A stretch of 36,767 nt of DNA from a virus. Made by a program: the position numbers and the translations under genes. The notes below the pieces were generated by a model that saw only the letters and a program-made list of their open reading frames with translations, had not been told where the DNA came from and did not search any database. Shown here piece after piece: positions 32,021 through 36,767 of the stretch (its first letter is position 1; every line of letters starts with the position of its first letter). The DNA lies in the IMG/VR virus record IMGVR_UViG_3300044591_000979, positions 1-36,767 of that record; one strand, given 5' to 3'.

Positions 32021-32652
32021 TATCTGCTTTTTATTTCTTTAATTAATTGATCAAAATTAGTTCTTATATTTAATCCTGTCACTTCCGCCAATTTAACATC
32101 TAATCCCTTAAAGGTTTGCTCAAAGCTACGTTCCCAAAAACCAGTGTAAGGCAACCCGCGCTGCTGTATCTTACGAGCAATAAGGAAAGCTAAAGTTTGG
32201 GGTTTTAACTTTTTTGCTGCTGCTCTTAACGACCGGCTCGACTTTTGCGCCTTACTTAACTTCCGCTTTTGATCTTCAGCACTCGCCTTTAATGACCCCT
32301 TTTGACTTATCCATTTAAGAATCTCTTTTATAGGAGGCATCTTGTCCCGATACTTATACGGCGAAGTTTTGTTTTTACTATTTGGCCCCGCACCCCTTAC
32401 TCCTTTATCTACAAATTTATAGTAATCTAATACCTTTAATGCAAGTTCATAACCTTGCCCAGTATCTGTAACTTCAAAACTAATCGAATCCTCAAGCTTA
32501 CCAGTGCTTATTTTATTGGCCCTGCGTAATTGTGCAGATGCCATCTTTTGAAACTGCTTTGCGTAATCAAACAACACCTCCTCAACCCCGGATAAATCCA
32601 ACGGTTCAAAGCTGCTACTGCTTTCACCTAATCCTGCTAACGCATCTGCCAT
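32020..32652 (-). CDS. HK97 gp10-like tail-completion protein
   Basis: A 210-residue protein. It reads A-K-Q-F-Q-K-M-A-S-A-Q-L-R-R, then Y-Y-K-F-V-D-K-G-V-R-G-A-G (the core motif of HK97 gp10-like tail-completion proteins), then S-P-Y-K-Y-R-D-K-M and a C-terminal R-K-I-Q-Q-R-G-L-P-Y-T-G-F-W. It is likely a tail-tube terminator or head-tail joining protein. An intrinsic terminator lies in front of it, so its expression may depend on readthrough. Confidence 0.75.
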   Translation of the reverse strand: MADALAGLGESSSSFEPLDLSGVEEVLFDYAKQFQKMASAQLRRANKISTGKLEDSISFEVTDTGQGYELALKVLDYYKFVDKGVRGAGPNSKNKTSPYKYRDKMPPIKEILKWISQKGSLKASAEDQKRKLSKAQKSSRSLRAAAKKLKPQTLAFLIARKIQQRGLPYTGFWERSFEQTFKGLDVKLAEVTGLNIRTNFDQLIKEIKSR

Positions 32653-32666
32653 ATCTTTAAATACCT

Positions 32667-32701
32667 AAAAAACAAAACCCCTGCCTAAGAATAAGCCGGG
32701 G
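32667..32701 (-). terminator. Intrinsic terminator inside the tail gene block
   Basis: On the minus strand CCCC-G-GCTTA pairs with TAGGC-A-GGGG (4 bp, one mismatch, then 5 bp with a T-G wobble) around a TTCT loop, followed by TTTTG and TTTTTT. It lies between the frameshifted chaperone gene's extension stop (32726) and the tail-completion gene, and would restrict downstream tail gene transcription. Confidence 0.65.
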
Positions 32702-32725
32702 ATGTATGCTTGCCATGAAAAACAA

Positions 32726-33007
32726 TTATTTTATTTTATACTTATTATTAAGTTCTTCCATCATTTTTCGCTCATTCTTTTGCTTTTCATTTATGTAAAC
32801 CAAATCATTCAAATATTGTAAAGTGCTTAGGTCATAGGCCTGTTCTAATGTTATACGCTCAAACTCGGCCACTTTCTCTGTAGCAAATATCCATCCGTAA
32901 TATTTTGTAAAATTATCGTTTCCGCTTTCTTCAGTATTTTCTTCGTCTTTTTGTTTTTCTTCATAAAGGGAAGGGAATTTTTTGTCAAAGGAGCTAATTT
33001 TAGATAA
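32726..33007 (-). CDS. Tail assembly chaperone C-terminal extension (-1 frame)
   Basis: A 93-residue open frame starting at the T9 tract and ending at TAA 32728-32726. It begins L-S-K-I-S-S-F-D-K-K, has an acidic section (Y-E-E-K-Q-K-D-E-E-N-T-E-E), then K-Y-Y-G-W-I-F-A-T-E-K-V-A-E-F and A-Y-D-L-S-T-L-Q-Y-L-N, ending in a basic helix. It has no start codon of its own. Its patterned, tail-chaperone-like sequence and exact fit behind the slippery tract suggest it is made by a -1 frameshift, giving a total product of 247 residues. Confidence 0.75.
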   Translation of the reverse strand, partial: LSKISSFDKKFPSLYEEKQKDEENTEESGNDNFTKYYGWIFATEKVAEFERITLEQAYDLSTLQYLNDLVYINEKQKNERKMMEELNNKYKIK

Positions 33008-33468
33008 AAAAAAACCAATGAATTATAGCAGTCAATAAAATTAGCGCTCTGCATATCTTTAGCATAAAACCCGTGATTCACAGCTTCGTACTTAGCATCC
33101 ACAAATCTAAACCATTTTCGCTTTATAGGGACAATAGCTGAAGCCATAATCATGTGCATATTGTTAACAAAATCACCACCCATAAAAGCCTTTATCTCAA
33201 CGTACCTTGCCGCCGGCATCTTATCTATGTCGTAATTAAATCGATACCACCTTCCGCCAACATTAAACCGCTTCATTGCTTTAGGTTTAATATCCATCTG
33301 AGACAGGAAAGCATACTCATTAATTTTACGCTTTAAATCACCTGCTGTGCATTCCTTACCTTCAAGTTCCATTATTATTTGCTGTATCTTACTTTCATCA
33401 GATATATCGCTTGTAATAATTGGGTATATCATTTGATACTGCCCCACCGTTAAATCATTCCATGTCAT
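32851..33468 (-). CDS. Tail assembly chaperone (short product)
   Basis: A 205-residue product starting at the ATG in the ATGA overlap with the terminase (33465-33468); an earlier in-frame ATG at 33516 would lie inside the terminase gene. It begins MTWNDLTVGQYQMIYPI and is largely helical, with P-A-A-R-Y-V-E-I-K-A-F-M. The zero-frame tail after the T9 tract is low-complexity and lysine-rich (K-K-N-K-K-T-K-K), unlike the patterned -1 frame. Known siphoviruses express short and long tail chaperones in fixed ratio through this kind of shift. Confidence 0.7.
   Translation of the reverse strand: MTWNDLTVGQYQMIYPIITSDISDESKIQQIIMELEGKECTAGDLKRKINEYAFLSQMDIKPKAMKRFNVGGRWYRFNYDIDKMPAARYVEIKAFMGGDFVNNMHMIMASAIVPIKRKWFRFVDAKYEAVNHGFYAKDMQSANFIDCYNSLVFFYLKLAPLTKNSLPFMKKNKKTKKILKKAETIILQNITDGYLLQRKWPSLSV
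33006..33014 (-). other. T9 slippery tract, -1 frameshift site candidate
   Basis: In the zero frame the minus strand reads GTT TTT TTT TAT, so it contains the heptamer T TTT TTT, an ideal X-XXY-YYZ slippery site. A -1 slip there joins residue 154 of the short product to the 93-residue extension. A single missing T in the assembly (T10) would also restore one open frame. Confidence 0.7.
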
Positions 33469-34628
33469 ATAAAAACGTATTTTACATCGTGTTTCCTTTC
33501 CATAAATTGCGCCCATGCTAAGGCTAAGGCATTCACGCAGTCATCATGCATTCCCGTTGGTGCATTGAACCTAACCCCCGTTCGCGTGTATTCATATTCA
33601 AAGCTTTCCAATTCCTTTGTAATAATACCTTCAGGGAAGCCAACCTTCCTTTGATGTATTGCCGATTGCAAACCCTCCATTAGTTGCTGCTTTGAGCTTG
33701 CCGAATATTTAAACCCAAATACATTGGGCCGCTGCCTTTGCAGATCCTCAACAATCGGATCGCCCACGCCCGTACTATCGACTTTAATCGGTGCCTTTGG
33801 TAGTTGCGTAACTATCTGCTTCGTTATATTCCAGTCCTTTTGAAAGCGCTCCAAATAGCTTACCTGCCCGAATCTATCCAAACCAATAATCACCGTCCAG
33901 TCAAATGACTTTGCCAAATCCACACCAAAGCATACAGGAGGCTCCGTACTCATGGGCATCGTGCATTGTTTGATGAACTGGAAGCCAAACGGATTCGCTA
34001 CGTTATCGTTAAACTCTGCAAGGTACTCCTGCTTAAATGCCAAAGCAGGCAAATCCTTTTCGGCTGAATAAATCTCCGATATATCAATAAAAGGGTTTGT
34101 ACTTGTCGGCATCTGCCAGCTTGCCCATCCCTCTTCCCCCGTCTGCCCACGCATCCACAATTTATAAAAATCGTTCTTCCCTTTCGGGGTACTCATAAAC
34201 CACGCCCCGCCCTTCATGTCCGTTAAGGTAGGTCTAATGCTTTGTGTCCACGCTTCCCAAAGGTCTTTCACAAATGCCGCTTCATCCACAATCGCAACCT
34301 TGTATTTCCTCGACCTGCCCGCGTTCGGATTATCCAAACTCCAAAACTCAATAATCCCACCCGTAACCAATTCAATGAATTGCTGATCGTGCTTTCGCTT
34401 TATTACCTGTTCTAAGGCGTTAAAACACTCTTTAAACGTACCCTCTAATAGTTTGTACGTCGGAGCAAAATAGCCCACAGGATAGCCATCTAATGCGCCC
34501 TCGACCAAAAGATTAACGCTCAACTTCGACTTGCCCCACCGCCGGCCGCAGTCAAGGACGTTGAAGCGCTTAGACTCCTGCCTTATTTTCTTCTGGTTCG
34601 TGTGAAGTTCCGGGAGCCGCACTAACAT
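33465..34628 (-). CDS. terL: Terminase large subunit
   Basis: A 387-residue protein. The ATG at 34628 is chosen over an in-frame TTG at 34634. ATPase: Walker A C-G-R-R-W-G-K-S at about residues 27-34, and Walker B V-A-I-V-D-E-A-A with D115-E116. Nuclease: C-F-G-V-D-L with D237, V-D-S-T-G-V-G-D with D284, and M-H-D-D-C-V-N-A-L with D362/D363. These define the Terminase_6-type motor that packages DNA and cuts it. It overlaps the small subunit by 59 bases and the chaperone gene by 4. Confidence 0.95.
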   Translation of the reverse strand: MLVRLPELHTNQKKIRQESKRFNVLDCGRRWGKSKLSVNLLVEGALDGYPVGYFAPTYKLLEGTFKECFNALEQVIKRKHDQQFIELVTGGIIEFWSLDNPNAGRSRKYKVAIVDEAAFVKDLWEAWTQSIRPTLTDMKGGAWFMSTPKGKNDFYKLWMRGQTGEEGWASWQMPTSTNPFIDISEIYSAEKDLPALAFKQEYLAEFNDNVANPFGFQFIKQCTMPMSTEPPVCFGVDLAKSFDWTVIIGLDRFGQVSYLERFQKDWNITKQIVTQLPKAPIKVDSTGVGDPIVEDLQRQRPNVFGFKYSASSKQQLMEGLQSAIHQRKVGFPEGIITKELESFEYEYTRTGVRFNAPTGMHDDCVNALALAWAQFMERKHDVKYVFI

Positions 34629-35025
34629 ATTCAACGGTTATTTTGTTTGTATTGTCTGTTTTTGAATCTACTTTATCAGTCATACCAAGTCTATTCTTTG
34701 CGTAGAAAATACCTTTGCCCTCGTTCGCTACAATATCTTCTGCAACTGAATCAAAATATTCTCTTATCTTTTTTAATGTGTCAGATATTGGATGTTTTTC
34801 ATCTTTCAAAGCATCATAAAAATATTGCCTCGTATAAAAACTAAAGTCTTGTTTTTTGAGCCATTGCATTACAAAGTACTTAATAGTAGGCAAATTCCTT
34901 TCTTTAAAAACAACAGCACCTTTTGCAGTTGGAGCTTCCTTTTGATTAGATAAGCATTCATCTACATAATCTTCAGCTAATTTAATAAGCTGTTCTTTAT
35001 CAATATCTCTATACTCGTTTGCCAT
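34570..35025 (-). CDS. terS: Terminase small subunit
   Basis: A 151-residue protein starting MANEYRDIDKEQL at the ATG at 35025 (an in-frame TTG at 35031 is less likely). The helical N-terminal part would bind DNA; the C-terminal half has I-V-A-N-E-G-K-G-I-F-Y-A-K-N-R-L-G-M-T-D-K-V, the recurring phage small terminase ending just before the large subunit, and N-K-I-T-V-E-Y-V. Its place directly upstream of terL supports the call. It recognises phage DNA for packaging. Confidence 0.75.
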   Translation of the reverse strand: MANEYRDIDKEQLIKLAEDYVDECLSNQKEAPTAKGAVVFKERNLPTIKYFVMQWLKKQDFSFYTRQYFYDALKDEKHPISDTLKKIREYFDSVAEDIVANEGKGIFYAKNRLGMTDKVDSKTDNTNKITVEYVSAAPGTSHEPEENKAGV

Positions 35026-35197
35026 TATCAAATACTGTTTTAGCTTCTTTACTAAATATATTCCTTAGTTTTTCTTCTTTCCAATACGAATTACAAACGG
35101 CGTATCGTTGCTCAGGATCGTACTTCTGCATTTCACTACTTCCCATGCAGCGTTGAAGATAATCGTCTTTCGTTTCGTTTTTATTCGGTAGTGGCAT
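35009..35197 (-). CDS. Small conserved virion-cluster protein (PLPNKNE motif)
   Basis: A 62-residue protein starting MPLPNKNETKDDYLQRCM, then P-E-Q-R-Y-A-V-C-N-S-Y-W. The M-P-x-P-x-K-x-E...R-C-M...Q-R-x-A-V-C pattern is widespread in phages, usually in small proteins or domains near portal or protease genes. Two cysteines (C17, C35) may pair or bind metal. It overlaps the terS start and begins in a TAATG overlap with the upstream gene. Function unknown, probably packaging or capsid assembly. Confidence 0.65.
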   Translation of the reverse strand: MPLPNKNETKDDYLQRCMGSSEMQKYDPEQRYAVCNSYWKEEKLRNIFSKEAKTVFDNGKRV

Positions 35198-35403
35198 TAT
35201 AATCCAAATTTAATTATTAATCTACGAATAGCATCATAGTAACAGGCTTTACACCACCTATTAGGAAGCCAGTTAATATCTATTTCCTCTTTATAAATAC
35301 GCTCAACCTCATTCTTACATTCCATTGTTAAATCCCTTAGAAATCCAGTACGAACGGTCATCCATTCGTTTTCATATTTTACAAATGATTCTTTGTTACT
35401 CAT
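35197..35403 (-). CDS. Small protein of unknown function
   Basis: A 68-residue protein starting MSNKESFVKYENEWM. The C-terminal part has W-C-K-A-C-Y-Y-D-A-I-R-R-L-I, a CxxC motif followed by a basic amphipathic helix. It sits between the GT9-like gene and the PLPNKNE gene in the packaging cluster with TAATG coupling. A metal-binding accessory role is possible; no family recognised. Confidence 0.55.
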   Translation of the reverse strand: MSNKESFVKYENEWMTVRTGFLRDLTMECKNEVERIYKEEIDINWLPNRWCKACYYDAIRRLIIKFGL

Positions 35404-36089
35404 ATATTTACAACTTTTTCACGTTCTACAAATAGTGTTGAGCAGGTATGATTAGGTGCCTGAACAAGTCGATAATTAACCCCTAATCCTTGTGCTATCG
35501 TTGCAAGGCATGAATATCCACCTGTGAACATAGCAGCATTTTTTATAAGATATGCAGCGCTTAAAAAGTCACAATCATGGAACTTTGCCCATGTTTTAAA
35601 TTTATCCTGAAACATATCGTACTCATGCTGATAGCCTAAAAAATAACAGTTGGGAGCTAAAGTCATTAGATAGTTTACTTCTTCTTTCCAGTCGAAGTTA
35701 GGATCATCGTAATTTGTTGTTCTATTTATTATCGTGTATGGTTCCTCTATAAAAGGATTATCATTAGGTAAAGTAAGCCAAGGCTCTTTAAATGAATTAT
35801 CAAATGGCTTTTTAAATGCAGTAAAATGAGCTTGTATTAAATTTGAATGATACCCTGCATGCTGCCTAAATAAATCTAAATTAACGGCATCTTCAGGCGC
35901 TGCAACGCCAACATAAACCTCACCGATATAATCCTGTACCCTTAAAAGTTTAGCAATAGACTCAGCCCTTTGTGGATGATAATTTGCAATGTACATATTA
36001 CCGCCACCCATATGCTTTAAAAGTGGCAATGAAAAAATTATATCCCCTGATGCCCCTGAATGTTTAAAGTTTATTTCTTTGTTCCCCAT
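35400..36089 (-). CDS. GT9-like glycosyltransferase
   Basis: A 229-residue protein starting at the ATG at 36089, which overlaps the membrane gene's end by 19 bases; an earlier in-frame ATG at 36185 would add hydrophobic codons that belong to the neighbour's coding sequence. It opens I-N-F-K-H-S-G-A-S-G-D-I-I-F-S-L-P-L-L and ends F-T-G-G-Y-S-C-L-A-T-I-A-Q-G-L-G-V, the N- and C-terminal markers of GT9 (ADP-heptose:LPS heptosyltransferase-like) proteins. It is short for that family. It may act on host lipopolysaccharide or on a virion protein. Confidence 0.65.
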   Translation of the reverse strand: MGNKEINFKHSGASGDIIFSLPLLKHMGGGNMYIANYHPQRAESIAKLLRVQDYIGEVYVGVAAPEDAVNLDLFRQHAGYHSNLIQAHFTAFKKPFDNSFKEPWLTLPNDNPFIEEPYTIINRTTNYDDPNFDWKEEVNYLMTLAPNCYFLGYQHEYDMFQDKFKTWAKFHDCDFLSAAYLIKNAAMFTGGYSCLATIAQGLGVNYRLVQAPNHTCSTLFVEREKVVNI

Positions 36090-36301
36090 ACTGATAGGAT
36101 TGAAGCGGCAAAGCCTGTGAATAATACTTTGACAAAGATAGGAGGCACCAACCATAAAAGCAAAGCCACCCAAAAGGATAAACAAAGATTGCAGTTAAAA
36201 GGTTTACGGTATAATATTTTCGGCCACCGCTCTGGTACTCTAAGTACCTCAATGAAATGAAAAGCAAACAATGCAGCCGTAATCGGAATGATAAATATCA
36301 T
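36071..36301 (-). CDS. Small membrane protein with CxxC motif
   Basis: A 76-residue protein with an N-terminal membrane span (MIFIIPITAALFAFHFIEV) and a second, W-V-A-L-L-L-W-L-V-P-P-I-F. Between them is N-C-N-L-C-L-S-F-W, a CxxC plus S-F-W pattern shared with DUF1360-like small phage membrane proteins. It is coupled to the sigma-like gene (ATGA 36298-36301) and overlaps the GT9-like gene. It could anchor that enzyme at the membrane or block a host surface process; this is inference. Confidence 0.65.
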   Translation of the reverse strand: MIFIIPITAALFAFHFIEVLRVPERWPKILYRKPFNCNLCLSFWVALLLWLVPPIFVKVLFTGFAASILSVWGTKK

Positions 36302-36767
36302 ATTATTCGTTTTAGTTTAATTGGTTTGATTTCTTTGATATAGTTGTCAATAGCGTTAGAAGGTATCTTAGTTCCTGTAACCCGGTAGTTAATATACTCC
36401 CAAGCCTCTTCAAGAATGTCATTTATATTGTCAGGACATACTGATTCATTTATATCAAAAATAATATCCATACTCGCCACCACGTAGTTACCCACGGTCT
36501 TACCGTTTATAGCATTATCTATCTTTGTTCTTGCCGCTTTCATAATCTTTTGCACCTGCTTAAAAGGCATCTTAACATCTTCGCTTATTTTAGTCATTGA
36601 CCCCTTATCTAAATACAAAGAAACCATTGCCCGCTCCACCCAATGAAGATCAGCTTTAAGACTTTCCTCAACTCTATTTAACATAATATCTTTATCCCTA
36701 TTGTACTCTTCCTCTTCTATCTCAATATTATTATTAAATTCATTAGTAACTCTCCTATAAGTCCTGA
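36298..36767 (-). CDS. Sigma-like transcription factor, C-terminal part (continues from position 1-371)
   Basis: Continuation of the 237-residue gene that starts at 371. Bases 36641-36767 duplicate the left end, and the unique part ends with TGA at 36300-36298. The segment after the join reads W-V-E-R-A-M-V-S-L-Y-L and then M-T-K-I-S-E-D-V-K-M-P-F-K-Q-V-Q-K-I-M, followed by A-A-R-T-K-I. This matches the helix-turn-helix pattern of sigma70 region 4: a hydrophobic helix, a short turn, and a recognition helix ending in A-R-x-K-I. The stop overlaps the start of the next gene (ATGA, 36301-36298), showing translational coupling. A generic HTH regulator is the alternative. Placement at the head of the late block supports a role in switching on virion genes. 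Confidence 0.72.
   Translation of the reverse strand, partial: RTYRRVTNEFNNNIEIEEEEYNRDKDIMLNRVEESLKADLHWVERAMVSLYLDKGSMTKISEDVKMPFKQVQKIMKAARTKIDNAINGKTVGNYVVASMDIIFDINESVCPDNINDILEEAWEYINYRVTGTKIPSNAIDNYIKEIKPIKLKRII
36641..36767. repeat. Terminal direct repeat, right copy
   Basis: Exact second copy of bases 1-127. It makes the unique circular genome about 36,640 bp. It lies inside the sigma-like gene, not in an intergenic region, which argues for an assembly overlap over a functional packaging or attachment site. Confidence 0.95.

Noticed and set aside
33469-33516. Start of the chaperone protein at 33516
   Set aside because: It would overlap the terminase by 52 bases, while the ATG at 33468 forms a standard ATGA overlap.
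35400-36185. Start of the GT9-like protein at 36185
   Set aside because: The extra 32 residues come from the frame overlapping the upstream membrane gene and the family pattern starts at MGNKEINF (36089).

Overview
The window is best read as one complete, circularised genome of a tailed bacteriophage. Its first 127 bases are repeated exactly as its last 127 bases, and one gene runs unbroken across that junction, so the unique genome is about 36,640 bp. The host is very probably a member of the Bacteroidota. Two intergenic sites match the host -33/-7 promoter form (TTTG, 18-19 bp spacer, TAnnTTTG). Ribosome-binding purine tracts are largely absent, and genes are tightly coupled through TAATG and ATGA overlaps. 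A large terminase of the Terminase_6 type, a portal, an XkdF-like protease, a scaffold, a capsid protein, a tape measure and no visible sheath protein suggest a siphovirus. No integrase or convincing repressor was seen, so a virulent lifestyle is the simpler reading.

Layout. (i) Positions 562-3766 hold a leftward replication unit: a tiny basic protein, a small protein and a PrimPol-SF3 helicase. A divergent promoter region lies at 3703-3785. (ii) Positions 3786-8010 are the only rightward genes: a RecB/Cas4-like nuclease, two small unknowns, an SSB-like protein, an SF2 helicase, an unusual tRNA-like element, a VRR-NUC nuclease, two 30-residue membrane peptides and a DnaA domain IV-like protein. 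(iii) Everything from 36.77 kb down to 7.98 kb is leftward, except that it starts from the other side of the circle near 0.56 kb. In transcription order it encodes a zinc-binding small protein, a sigma-like factor, a membrane protein, a GT9-like glycosyltransferase, small and large terminase, a frameshifted tail assembly chaperone candidate, tail-completion and tail-tip proteins, tape measure, XkdF-like protease, a second glycosyltransferase, scaffold, capsid, tail tube, portal, connectors, a long set of fibre/adhesin genes, a lysis cassette (holin candidates, unimolecular spanin, amidase) and a metallophosphoesterase.

The genes fit together as a compact lytic programme. Early genes use host-type promoters. 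The sigma-like factor heads the late region, where I found no host-type promoter. Hairpin terminators bracket the scaffold-capsid-tail tube unit. The main points for follow-up are a likely -1 frameshift at a T9 tract in the chaperone gene, an in-frame amber codon splitting the metallophosphoesterase, a discoidin (F5/8 type C) domain inserted into one of two paralogous adhesins, two glycosyltransferases in the virion gene block, a noncanonical head/tail gene order, and a structured leader ahead of the SF2 helicase.
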